A stretch of DNA of 52,095 nucleotides, taken from Blastopirellula sp. (GTDB lineage: Bacteria > Planctomycetota > Planctomycetia > Pirellulales > Pirellulaceae). The notes beneath the pieces are model-generated. The model made no database searches. It was not told the DNA's origin and was given only the letters and a program-made list of their open reading frames with translations. This document shows, piece by piece, positions 43,671 to 52,006 of this stretch. Location: positions 1 through 52,095 of the forward strand of contig NVWB01000155.1 of assembly GCA_002733575.1 (NCBI GenBank). The letters are read 5' to 3'. The first letter of the stretch is position 1. Each line of letters opens with the position of its first letter. The translations under genes and the position numbers were made by a program.

Positions 43671-43714
43671 GTCATCCGAGCAATTAAAATAAAATCAAGG
43701 AAAATCATTCCGAT

Positions 43715-44005
43715 ATGGTGTCTTACTGGTGGTTTCTGAAATGCAGTCATAGCATCACTCCTTTCTGTATTACGATTCTCAATATTATTGTAGCGATAAA
43801 GAACCCTCATGCTTTCCGGAACATGGCTGAAGGACTTGTGCCACTGCTTGGTATAATCATCATGCCTATCCCCCTTGTAACCATCTGGTACATTGCCACG
43901 ATCACCAAGAACCAAGATAAACGGTTTCGATTGATTCAATCTGACGAGGAGAAAGAGAGAGCTAAAGGAGAAGTATTACCAAGCTTTACGCGTAAGATCG
44001 ATTAA
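43715..44005 (+). CDS. Small membrane hypothetical protein
   Basis: Unrecognised 96-residue protein with two hydrophobic segments (about 12-28 and 40-62) and a charged, Lys/Glu-rich C-terminus (DEEKERAKGE). It sits between two gene relics, so a genuine function is uncertain. Composition is AT-rich. A weak AAGGA site lies 14 bp upstream of the ATG. Confidence 0.45.
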   Translation: MVSYWWFLKCSHSITPFCITILNIIVAIKNPHAFRNMAEGLVPLLGIIIMPIPLVTIWYIATITKNQDKRFRLIQSDEEKERAKGEVLPSFTRKID

Positions 44006-44040
44006 ATTGATCGACTGAGAAGTTGTTTTCGGGTGACATC

Positions 44041-44162
44041 TCAATTCTCTAACACTCCCCCTTCCCTCAACACTTCACGCACTTGCATCAAAATCTGACC
44101 AAGCATGTTTCTACCACGGCCATCGCCCCAGTAGTTGTCGTTAGCGGTGCGGTATGCTCAAT
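44041..44162 (-). pseudogene. NADAR/YbiA-family gene fragment (relic)
   Basis: The minus strand reads KIEHTA, then in a shifted frame NDNYWGDGRGRNMLGQILMQ and VREVLREGG before a stop at 44041. This matches the C-terminal signature of NADAR (YbiA-like) N-glycosidases, EHTxNDxYWGDGxDGxGxNMLG. Two lesions are visible: a 5-bp tandem duplication (ACCGC ACCGC) that shifts the frame, and three residues missing after YWGDG. The 5' part is cut off where the protease gene ends at 44165. Confidence 0.78.
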
Positions 44163-44164
44163 TT

Positions 44165-45628
44165 TTATTGGCGAAACTTCGGAGGGACCAATTGGAATTC
44201 AGAATTTAATACTCGAAATTTAGTGCCTACCTCTTTTTCGATCCATTTTGCAAATGGAGAGGTGATTGCACCACATCCAGTGCTTCTAGCTTTTTCCGCA
44301 TTGCCCTCAAGGTCTTTTATATGCTGTTTAACTTCGTCAGGTGACGGTAAATCATTTTTCCCTTTGGGTTGCCATTTTGTCTTTAAGCTCCCAAACACCC
44401 TCTGAGCATCTTTTAAATTATCTTCCGACTTATTAATGGTTCCAGCCACTAAAATCGTATAAAAGCAACAGAATGTCGCTTCTTTGTATCTATCCGAAAA
44501 ATAGAGTTTGCGAGAAGACATAGCCCAATTTGAAGAGTCGATTGGAAATTTCATTGCCCCTTCTGCATGCACAATTTCAGATTCAAGGTCTTGATCAAGA
44601 ATAGATAATGTTTTCCCAAGTACCTCATACGCACGACTCTCACACCATGAATTTATCCGAATGGCCTCTATAGTGTAGGCAAGTGTTGATTGATATTGTT
44701 CTGCTAAAAAAAACATCACCCCTAACTCTACAAAAATGTATTCGTTGTTAGGATCATAGTACGCAGCTGCTTGACCCAATTCCAAACCTATTGCCAGCAT
44801 GATTTCATATTTGAGACTTAACTCAATATCTTGATTTGGATCGGTTCTAGCTTTCGAAACTCTAAAACGTTCAACCCTAACTTTCTCAATCAATGGAATT
44901 GCTTTAACAAGCAACTCTCTCGCTTTTGCAGCATCAATTGTCTTTCTTACATAGGGCTGGAAATCTTCCATCTTGAGGTCATAAACTGGTAAGGCAAAAC
45001 CTACATTGTCGGCATCGGACAATTTCAGTGTAACAATCCCAATCACGGTCCCCGTGCGATCACATAGCGGACCGCCTGAATTGCCAGGGTTAATCGCAGC
45101 GCTAATTTGATAGTATGTATCACCATCAACCTCACGATCAACGCCACTCAGTAACCCTTCGGTGATTGTCTTATTTAAAGAAACATCACTCTCTGTACCA
45201 GGATTGCCGATTGCATAAACTCGTTGACCTGTTATGGCTTTTTGCTTTGAAAGTTGACAAGGCCCCAAGGTTGCGTTATGTTCTGCTGGGTCTATTTTTA
45301 CCAAAGCCAAATCGAGTTCTTTGTGTGTCTTCAGAATTATCACTTTCTCAAAGACAACAGTCTGACGCTTTCCATCTTTCACAACTTCACATGTACAGTG
45401 AAATGGCAAAGGGCTGCCAATTACGTGGGCATTGGTTAAAATCAGACCTTCCTTGGTAAGTACAACGCCTGTGCCTGCCGAGGCCACATTGTGCAATCGC
45501 ACAACACTAGGACCTGTCGTTTGAAAAACCGTGACTGCGGTTTCCTGTGCTAAAGTGATATTGGCAGCATTTATTAATACCAATAAAAAGAGAAAAGCGA
45601 GACGGGTAACCATTGTATCCTGCATCAT
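44165..45628 (-). CDS. Trypsin-like serine protease with helical C-terminal domain
   Basis: A 487-residue exported protease with a signal peptide (about 7-27) and an HtrA/trypsin-2 type catalytic domain (about 30-230). The triad is H68 (TNAHVIG), D106 (ELDLALVKI) and S184 (PGNSGGPL). There is no PDZ domain. The C-terminal half (about 235-487) is helical and TPR-like (ELGVMFFLAEQYQSTLAYT). The gene ends directly at the NADAR relic. The start may be MMQDT (45628) or MVTRLAF five codons in, which has AGGA four bases upstream. It probably cleaves misfolded or envelope proteins. Confidence 0.9.
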   Translation of the reverse strand: MMQDTMVTRLAFLFLLVLINAANITLAQETAVTVFQTTGPSVVRLHNVASAGTGVVLTKEGLILTNAHVIGSPLPFHCTCEVVKDGKRQTVVFEKVIILKTHKELDLALVKIDPAEHNATLGPCQLSKQKAITGQRVYAIGNPGTESDVSLNKTITEGLLSGVDREVDGDTYYQISAAINPGNSGGPLCDRTGTVIGIVTLKLSDADNVGFALPVYDLKMEDFQPYVRKTIDAAKARELLVKAIPLIEKVRVERFRVSKARTDPNQDIELSLKYEIMLAIGLELGQAAAYYDPNNEYIFVELGVMFFLAEQYQSTLAYTIEAIRINSWCESRAYEVLGKTLSILDQDLESEIVHAEGAMKFPIDSSNWAMSSRKLYFSDRYKEATFCCFYTILVAGTINKSEDNLKDAQRVFGSLKTKWQPKGKNDLPSPDEVKQHIKDLEGNAEKARSTGCGAITSPFAKWIEKEVGTKFRVLNSEFQLVPPKFRQ

Positions 45629-45787
45629 TCGTTGGTATTAATTTGAAAGGAAACAAATAGTTTAGCAACATGCACTTCCCATATCAAGCAAATTCGCTAT
45701 GCGAATCATCAAGCAAATGTGATTTCATTTGATGATACGAATATTACGTTTAATTTCTCTCACTTCTTTATTCAACCAGTCTCTAAT

Positions 45788-46537
45788 ATGATTACTCCAA
45801 AACTTGTTTTCTTACTTCTACCTCTGGCTCTACTCACCGGCTGTGGAGAACCAGCACCAGTCACCATTCCCCCTGTGACTCAGTTAGAACAACTCTCCCC
45901 TGGTACGCATCAATTAGAAGTGGACTTTGGCTCGCAGAAATTGAAATACACCATTCGTATTTCTGAAAACTACGATGGTAGCAAGCCTGTTCCGCTGGCG
46001 TTGGTTTTGCATTATGGCTATGGTGGTAGCCGGCCTGATGCTTATACTGGCGGCGATATGATGGATTCGTTTGAGTCCGCTCTGGCCGAGTTAAACGGCA
46101 TTGCGATTGCCCCGGATGTATTGGGTGGCGATTGGACTTCGGCCCAAAACGAACAAGCGGCCGTGTGGCTGACACAGAGTGTGATGAAGTCGTACAACAT
46201 CGATAGCCAGCGCGTCGTCATCACCGGCTACAGCATGGGCGGCGAAGGCACCTGGTTCATTGGCTCGCGTCATCAAGATGTGTTCACCGCCGCCATTCCC
46301 GTGGCCGCTCCAGTGGCAGGCAGCAACACCGGCTGGAAGATTCCAGCCTACGTGATTCACTCTAAAGAGGACGAAGTCGTCTCCTACGCATCCGCCAAAA
46401 AACACGCCGATGCAATCAAGACCAACGGCGGCCAATTAGAATTCCAGATCGCCGAAGGTTTGACTCACTTCGATACGGACCAGTATGATAACTATGTGAG
46501 AAATGCGGTGCTTTGGTTGAAAGAGAATTGGGATTAG
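45788..46537 (+). CDS. Lipoprotein esterase/hydrolase (alpha/beta fold)
   Basis: A 249-residue lipoprotein with a lipobox LLTGC (Cys19) and a poly(3-hydroxybutyrate)-depolymerase/LpqC-like alpha/beta hydrolase domain. The triad is S149 in GYSMGGEGTW, D195 in HSKEDEVV and H227 in EGLTHFDTD. The ATG at 45788 starts the lipoprotein signal; the longer frame from 45719 adds a non-signal leader and is not preferred. It likely cleaves ester bonds in polymers or lipids at the outer face of the cell. Confidence 0.88.
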   Translation: MITPKLVFLLLPLALLTGCGEPAPVTIPPVTQLEQLSPGTHQLEVDFGSQKLKYTIRISENYDGSKPVPLALVLHYGYGGSRPDAYTGGDMMDSFESALAELNGIAIAPDVLGGDWTSAQNEQAAVWLTQSVMKSYNIDSQRVVITGYSMGGEGTWFIGSRHQDVFTAAIPVAAPVAGSNTGWKIPAYVIHSKEDEVVSYASAKKHADAIKTNGGQLEFQIAEGLTHFDTDQYDNYVRNAVLWLKENWD

Positions 46538-46544
46538 GGGCAAG

Positions 46545-47054
46545 ATGTCATCGGTAGTCATCCAACACATTCACACAACCTGGACGAAACAATCACGCGG
46601 TGGAGATGGTGCGCGACGACGGAGCTCTGTACCAGAAGCAGTGAAATTGCCTTCAACAGTTTTAGCTACGCCTTATATACTGCATCAATCCAGGTTTGAT
46701 GAAGGTTCTAATTTCCGACAAACGGATTTAGTCAAGTCGGCAAAAAATATAGGTGATCTCAATCTTAAAGACCTTGAACTCAAGATCGAAGACAATCAGA
46801 TTTCAGTCCGCTATCATCGCGATCATTCAAATGCTGCCAAAGAACACCCCCACCCATACTCCGATGTTTTCACTTTAAATAAATCTGAATGGGGACAACT
46901 CACCTTCAACGGGCGTTTTACCGATTTCGACACCGGCCAGTGGTCGTATGAGAAGTCAACCTATAACATTGGGCTATTCCCAGAGATCGTTTTTAACCGA
47001 TTTGTGGCGACTCAACCTGATTATCGGTACGTTGAGTTAGCAAAGCTTTGGTGA
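46545..47054 (+). CDS. Hypothetical protein
   Basis: Unrecognised 169-residue protein beginning 7 bp after the esterase stop, with an AGGGGC-like site. It is rich in charged and aromatic residues; there is no signal peptide and no membrane span. The C-terminal half (about 85-165) has alternating beta segments (SDVFTLNKSEWGQLTFNGRF, WSYEKSTYNIGLF). The N-terminal 50 residues look less protein-like, so the true start may be further downstream. Confidence 0.5.
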   Translation: MSSVVIQHIHTTWTKQSRGGDGARRRSSVPEAVKLPSTVLATPYILHQSRFDEGSNFRQTDLVKSAKNIGDLNLKDLELKIEDNQISVRYHRDHSNAAKEHPHPYSDVFTLNKSEWGQLTFNGRFTDFDTGQWSYEKSTYNIGLFPEIVFNRFVATQPDYRYVELAKLW

Positions 47055-47059
47055 GATTC

Positions 47060-47385
47060 TTAGAGGTCACTAGTTTTCTTTAATTCTACCTCAAGGTTTC
47101 TTGCTCCATGCAAGACACGAACAACTTCAATTGCGTCTTTCTTCTCCAGATAGAAAATCACATGATTTGGGAAACCCTTGACTCGGCGAAACCGCATACC
47201 TGCCAACTTGGGATGTTCCGAATGAAAAATCCACCAGAACTCGGAAACTCTGCCAGACCTTGAAGAGTGGACTCTGTATTCTCTAGAAAACGCATTGCGG
47301 CTTGCAAGCTATCTGCTGCGATGTAGTCCGCAATCTCTTCAATATCCTCGATTGCTTTTGGTCGACGTAAAATTTGTACCGCCAT
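47060..47385 (-). pseudogene. parE: ParE-type toxin gene with single-base frameshift
   Basis: The frame from the ATG at 47385 encodes a RelE/ParE toxin start (QILRRPKAIEDIEEIADYIA) up to EFPSSGGFF and then runs out of family homology. The other frame resumes with HSEHPKLAGMRFRRVKGFPN, HVIFYLEKKDAIEVVRVLHG and ARNLEVELKKTSDL, stop at 47060. This is exactly the rest of ParE. Adding one T to the T5 run near the junction restores a single 108-residue protein. It is therefore a probable loss-of-function frameshift, or a sequencing error in a homopolymer. It follows the antitoxin gene directly. Confidence 0.85.
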
Positions 47386-47388
47386 CAA

Positions 47389-47634
47389 TCAACCTTCTTG
47401 ATGACGATCCATCAATCGCTGCTTGATGCCTGTCCATTCTTGACTCGTGAATTCTTCAGCGGGACCGCTGTCGAGTCCTGCCAGCAACGCTCCTTCAAGG
47501 TTGGATCGGTTCGACCGTGCGGCATGGATCAATGCGATAATGTATTCGTTGACATTGGCAAAGTCTCCACGCTCAACATTCGATTCAACGAACGCTCGCA
47601 GGTCATCCGGCAAATCAATGGGAATCGTCGACAT
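47389..47634 (-). CDS. parD: ParD-type antitoxin (CopG/Arc-like)
   Basis: An 81-residue antitoxin with a ribbon-helix-helix N-terminus (TIPIDLPDDLRAFVESNV, then RGDFANVNEYIIALI) and a C-terminal toxin-binding tail. AAGGAG lies 11 bp upstream of the ATG. The stop at 47389 is followed three bases later by the toxin ATG, so the pair is translationally coupled. Partner toxin is frameshifted, so the antitoxin may persist alone. Autoregulation by the RHH domain is typical. Confidence 0.9.
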   Translation of the reverse strand: MSTIPIDLPDDLRAFVESNVERGDFANVNEYIIALIHAARSNRSNLEGALLAGLDSGPAEEFTSQEWTGIKQRLMDRHQEG

Positions 47635-47813
47635 CTTTTGAGTTCTCCTTAAAACTTAATAGCAAACCAACTGATTCGACAATTATCTTACTAAAGAACG
47701 GAATCAGCAACATCCTTATTTATTTTAGTCTTCAATACCTAGTATAATCAACTTCAATTGTGAATATTATCCAAGACGTGATCTAGAAGCTCACACAGCA
47801 ATCGATTATTGGT

Positions 47814-48188
47814 ATGCCAGAAAACCCTTATCAGTCTCCGTTGGCCGAACAGGCCATCGTTGAGAAGCAGAATTTACGGCTAGAAACAATCTACGCTCGC
47901 ACGTTTATGCTGTTGCCGTTTTTTGTTTTAGCTTCAGGTCTGGCCTGTCTGTTGATGTTTTTGAACCGCGACACCGGCGGCATTATTTTTGGTTCTGCCA
48001 TCCTTCTAATATCGCTGGCCCTGACGTGCCTTGTCAGTTGGATAGGCATCCGAGCCGGAAGAGTTCTTCATCAAGCGGGACGACGTGGCCGTGTTGGGAT
48101 TTTTATCCATGAAGTAACACTGGGGTTCTCAGCGACTTGTGTTGTGATAATCCCGCTAGGGCTCGTTTGGTTGTTTGTGGGTGTTTGA
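47814..48188 (+). CDS. Small membrane protein of NPYxSP type
   Basis: A 124-residue protein starting MPENPYQSPLAEQA, the signature of a widespread planctomycete family of short membrane proteins. It has two to three hydrophobic segments (about 33-52, 60-84, 100-122) and a basic loop. Function is unknown. A related NPYASP motif occurs inside the protein at 22389. Confidence 0.7.
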   Translation: MPENPYQSPLAEQAIVEKQNLRLETIYARTFMLLPFFVLASGLACLLMFLNRDTGGIIFGSAILLISLALTCLVSWIGIRAGRVLHQAGRRGRVGIFIHEVTLGFSATCVVIIPLGLVWLFVGV

Positions 48189-48257
48189 ATGAAACAAGCA
48201 GAAGACCACGCAAACAATTAAACATTTTGAATCAACCTTTTCTCATTACACACCAAC

Positions 48258-48737
48258 ATGACTAATCTACCTAACCTAGCCCGGCTCTTTGACATGCCCA
48301 TCGATTCCGAGGAACATGCAGGGCTGCGCGATGATGCTTGGATAGGTGGTGATGGAATTGAAGGACCTTATCTTCTGGGAATGCTCATTGGTGAGAACTT
48401 GTTCCTCTTACCCAATGACATATACATTCAGAGGTTGCACGATTTCATTACCCCAAGATTTTCTTCCAGGGCAGCAATTATCTTCTGCACTTTCAGTGAA
48501 TCGTCACTCCTGATTCCGTATTTAAGAAAAACGTATGAATTAGAGACCGACTATCCATCAATCGATGGCCCTCGAAATAACCGAATTGAAAATGCAATTG
48601 AATTTCTCTTAGGCAATCTAGATGCAACAGACTCAGAAATCGCCATATTTCTAGAAACGACGGAGAAGCAAGTCCTAAGGATCAGTGATATAACCGCAGC
48701 TAAGAGAGCCATTCGTTTCGATGAAAACAAGCAGTAG
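48258..48737 (+). CDS. Hypothetical protein with HTH-like C-terminus
   Basis: Unrecognised 159-residue protein. The N-terminal two thirds is aromatic and acidic without a clear motif. The last ~45 residues (DATDSEIAIFLETTEKQVLR followed by ISDITAAKRAI) form a helix-turn-helix-like pattern found in small regulators, so DNA binding is possible. No signal or membrane segment. It stands alone before an R3 palindrome. Confidence 0.5.
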   Translation: MTNLPNLARLFDMPIDSEEHAGLRDDAWIGGDGIEGPYLLGMLIGENLFLLPNDIYIQRLHDFITPRFSSRAAIIFCTFSESSLLIPYLRKTYELETDYPSIDGPRNNRIENAIEFLLGNLDATDSEIAIFLETTEKQVLRISDITAAKRAIRFDENKQ

Positions 48738-48781
48738 ATTGCTAGAAACTATTTCATAACAATAAATCAACACCACACCCT

Positions 48782-48799
48782 GGTACGCAATAGCGTACC
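48782..48799. repeat. R3 palindrome, copy d
   Basis: GGTACGC-AATA-GCGTACC, perfect 7-bp arms, next to the end of the ABC ATPase gene at 48800. Same unit as at 13875 and 27562. Confidence 0.8.
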
Positions 48800-49738
48800 C
48801 TACTTGTCCGTCTGTTTCCCCATGCCCTTGGTCAATGCCATGAAGGCTGATTCTAGGTTGATTTCTTCTTCGCGGAATAGGGTCAGTTTGTGGCCGGCTT
48901 CGATCAACATGCTAGGCAGGTCGGTGTAGTCTTCGAAGCCTTTGATTAAGGTCACCGAGAGGAATTCAGGGGTGGGTTCAATCCGCTCCACTTCTTCGAT
49001 TTGCTCTAACACTTTGGCCGCTTTATCTTGATCGCCTTTGACGCCAATTTGTAGCACGATCTGTTGGCGTACTTTTTTCATCACTTCATCTACCGAAGCG
49101 TTGATCGACATCACGCCGCGATCAATCACGCCGATTTTGTTACAGACATCGGCCAGTTCTGGCAAAATATGGCTGGAAACAATAATCGTTTTGCCCATGT
49201 CGCGGAGTCGCTTGAGCAAGTTCCGCATTTGAATTCTGGCACGCGGATCGAGACCAGAGGCTGGTTCATCTAGCAGCAACACTTGCGGATCGTGCAGCAT
49301 GACACGCGCCAGACCCAAGCGTTGGGTTTGCCCGCGTGATAGTGTATTGGCAAATGCGTCTCGTTTGAAATCGAGATCGACCAGTTGCAACATTTCGTCG
49401 CAGACTTCGCGGCGTTTTTTGCCTCGAATCCGATAAGCGGCGGCGAAAAACTCCAGGTACTCGATCACTTTCATATCGTCGTACACGCCAAAGAAGTCAG
49501 GCATGTAGCCGACCAAGCGGCGAATCTCTTTCGGGTTGTTGTAGATCGAGTTTCCACAAATGTAGGCTTCACCCCAAGTTGGGTTTAACAGCGTAGAGAG
49601 AATGCGCATGGTGGTTGTTTTACCGGCACCATTGGGTCCAATAAACCCAAACACATCTCCTGCCGAGAGCTTCAGGTTGATCCCTTTGATGGCGAAGAAA
49701 TCGCCGTATTTTTTTGTTAAGTCGTGAGTTTCGATCAC
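48800..49738 (-). CDS. ABC transporter ATPase
   Basis: A 312-residue ATPase with Walker A GPNGAGKTT (about 34-42), a signature LSRGQTQRLG (Arg in place of the usual second Gly) and Walker B VLLLDEPASGLDP. The H-loop is SSHILPEL. A C-terminal ~95-residue domain after the ATPase core resembles exporter-type ATPases (NatA/CcmA/GldA-like). It lies 27 bp downstream of a large membrane protein on the same strand. A multi-span permease is probably encoded elsewhere or just outside the window. Confidence 0.9.
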   Translation of the reverse strand: MIETHDLTKKYGDFFAIKGINLKLSAGDVFGFIGPNGAGKTTTMRILSTLLNPTWGEAYICGNSIYNNPKEIRRLVGYMPDFFGVYDDMKVIEYLEFFAAAYRIRGKKRREVCDEMLQLVDLDFKRDAFANTLSRGQTQRLGLARVMLHDPQVLLLDEPASGLDPRARIQMRNLLKRLRDMGKTIIVSSHILPELADVCNKIGVIDRGVMSINASVDEVMKKVRQQIVLQIGVKGDQDKAAKVLEQIEEVERIEPTPEFLSVTLIKGFEDYTDLPSMLIEAGHKLTLFREEEINLESAFMALTKGMGKQTDK

Positions 49739-49765
49739 TTGTACATGCCTAATGGGTTCATGGTT

Positions 49766-52006
49766 CTAACGTACCGGAAAAACCAATCGGTAATAGGTCC
49801 AGTTTGTCGTTTGGGCTTCCAATTTTTGTTTGCTGCCGGTAATTTTAAGTTGGGTTGCCGGCTGTGCGGCCCGACAAATTAAAACGGCACGGCCATTTTT
49901 GATATGCGTCGAAAGATCAAGCTGCTGCTGATAACGATTCATTAAGTTGGCATACCCTCTTCCGCCTGCGGCATCGAATAACGTCATGACTTCCATAATG
50001 CGATCAATATCAATATCTTGTCGATCCCAATGCAGGGCACGTTCCGAGGCTTCACTCAGCCGAGTCTTTCTTAGCACTTTATGAATGGTTTGCGGGACAT
50101 CGGTTGCATAAAATGTAAACGTGTCGCCTGGGGGCAAGTTATCCACATACCACACACGATCTCCATGGAACAAATAACAATTTGTGAATGTCAGGCTCGT
50201 AGGATTGCGAATATCACCTGAGATCACATTGGAAGAGATTTTTTCCAAGGGATCCACGGCCTCTGCATCACTTTCATCTTCATCTAAAACGGCCCAGCCT
50301 TGATCGATAAAGCTGCGGGAAGACCACGTTTGAATCGGTACCTGCTGTAGATGAAACGATTCGCCTGAAGTCGTTGAGGCATCGCCTGACAACACGACTT
50401 GATACGGTTTTTGCTGCATCGAAAGCGATTGCCGATTGTTCATACCGCCTAGTGAAGAGCCTGGCAAACCATGCCAACTTGTTAAATGATTCCAAGGCTT
50501 CACCGGAACAGCCAACTTGCTTTCCAGATGGATATCGTAATGTTGCGTCTGCGGACTATACAAGTTGGCCCAAGTCGTTGTGCGGACAAGCCCCGATTCC
50601 AAATCAATGTCGACCAAATCAACTTGATTGACTTTCAGTTCTGTTCCTTTGGCCCACAAAGCGACTTGCCAAATCAATACACAGGTACCGATCACCATGA
50701 TGGGAAAGGTGACCCAAGTCCACTCCATGCGGGGAAAGCATTTCTTCAGTAAAAAATAATCACCGGGGCCGATCATCAAGCTATAGATCACAATGATGGT
50801 GCCGATCAATATAAACGGAATCAACTGCACACCGGAAAACTGATCCAATGCCATGCGTAATTGACCGGAGATATCTTCGTAGCCTAAATGAGCGGCACTT
50901 TTGCCGACTTGCTGTTGCGAGGTAGAGGACTCTGCGTTTCTCTGTGCATCACTTTTCAGTAATTTTGAAAGTAACGCAAAACGACCATTCCAGTTCGAGA
51001 TAGGCGCCCTATCTAGATCAAATGCAATGAAGTCTACCAATCCAAAACCCATTGGACTTCGTATGATCAATGGCCTAGCGTTACGGATGGTGTCTTCAGT
51101 GACAAGAATTGTACCTTGCGGGGATTCTAGCAAACTGATCTCAAGCAGAGTTTTGTCTTCAGCATCGACTCGCTTTCCCACGCCGGTAAAGACTTCCAGC
51201 TCTCCGGTTTCACGTTGCTGTTGTACCCGTTGAAACTTGCCGGGGCTAAACCGTGCCAGTGGTTGATTGGGGGCCAACAGTTTGTCGCCATTGATTCCTA
51301 CCGAAAGCAACAGACGCCCGCCCATCTGCACCCACTGCTGAAGCGAATCTAGTTGAGTTGAAGCGAGTTGCTCGATTGGGCCAGCATCTGCGGTAGTGAT
51401 CAAGACTTGATCGACACCTTCGAGCAGATACCAGCGGTCAGGCAAATCAGACGTGCTGCTTAACTGCACCAAGACATTTTCTTCATCTTTCAGTGAATCA
51501 AAACTATTGACAACTTGATCAATACTCTTGTCTTTGCCAATCTGCAGAAAGAACTGCTGACTGGCCAAAATCACTGTTGAGTGCGTGGTACTAGTTTTCC
51601 ATTTTGAATGGAGACCTGGCCCTTGCTCTTCTGAGTCGAATGCAATCTCGATCAAGGCTTCGGCCTTGCCAATCTTGACCGGAATCACAAAGTTGCCGGT
51701 TTGCCCTGCTTTGACTTGAACCGTGCCTGATGCTGGCCAAGTGATCGTGGTCGGCACGGCATCACTATCTGGCACAGTAACGCGAATCTTCCCATCGAAA
51801 TCGGTCTCGCCTGCGGTAATAGCGAGGCGGGCAGGTGTCCAAGTGCCGAGTTTGAAATGATTTTCATAGCCCAGCGATAACTCAACCTGAGCAAAGTTAT
51901 GCTCGTTGGCCACCCATTGCTGGCCATGGCATGCAGAAACCGTCCATAAAATGGAGAGCAAACAAAGGATTCTGCGAAAATTGGGCCACATAGATTGGAA
52001 GAGCAT
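49766..52006 (-). CDS. Large exported/membrane protein linked to ABC ATPase
   Basis: A 746-residue protein with a signal or anchor (about 10-28, ILCLLSILWTVSACHGQ), a long extracytoplasmic beta-rich region, and two membrane spans near residues 393-415 and 428-450 (LIPFILIGTIIVIYSLMIG and WVTFPIMVIGTCVLIW). A further C-terminal soluble domain follows. The first part has a GATase1-like pattern (LLEGVDQVLITTADAGPIEQ then LQQWVQMGGRLLLSVG), as seen in planctomycete and Bacteroidetes proteins that go with ABC exporters. Its role is probably as an accessory subunit of the adjacent transporter; the mechanism is unknown. Start could also be M6 (51991). The last 89 bp of the window hold only its upstream region. 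Confidence 0.78.
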   Translation of the reverse strand: MLFQSMWPNFRRILCLLSILWTVSACHGQQWVANEHNFAQVELSLGYENHFKLGTWTPARLAITAGETDFDGKIRVTVPDSDAVPTTITWPASGTVQVKAGQTGNFVIPVKIGKAEALIEIAFDSEEQGPGLHSKWKTSTTHSTVILASQQFFLQIGKDKSIDQVVNSFDSLKDEENVLVQLSSTSDLPDRWYLLEGVDQVLITTADAGPIEQLASTQLDSLQQWVQMGGRLLLSVGINGDKLLAPNQPLARFSPGKFQRVQQQRETGELEVFTGVGKRVDAEDKTLLEISLLESPQGTILVTEDTIRNARPLIIRSPMGFGLVDFIAFDLDRAPISNWNGRFALLSKLLKSDAQRNAESSTSQQQVGKSAAHLGYEDISGQLRMALDQFSGVQLIPFILIGTIIVIYSLMIGPGDYFLLKKCFPRMEWTWVTFPIMVIGTCVLIWQVALWAKGTELKVNQVDLVDIDLESGLVRTTTWANLYSPQTQHYDIHLESKLAVPVKPWNHLTSWHGLPGSSLGGMNNRQSLSMQQKPYQVVLSGDASTTSGESFHLQQVPIQTWSSRSFIDQGWAVLDEDESDAEAVDPLEKISSNVISGDIRNPTSLTFTNCYLFHGDRVWYVDNLPPGDTFTFYATDVPQTIHKVLRKTRLSEASERALHWDRQDIDIDRIMEVMTLFDAAGGRGYANLMNRYQQQLDLSTHIKNGRAVLICRAAQPATQLKITGSKQKLEAQTTNWTYYRLVFPVR

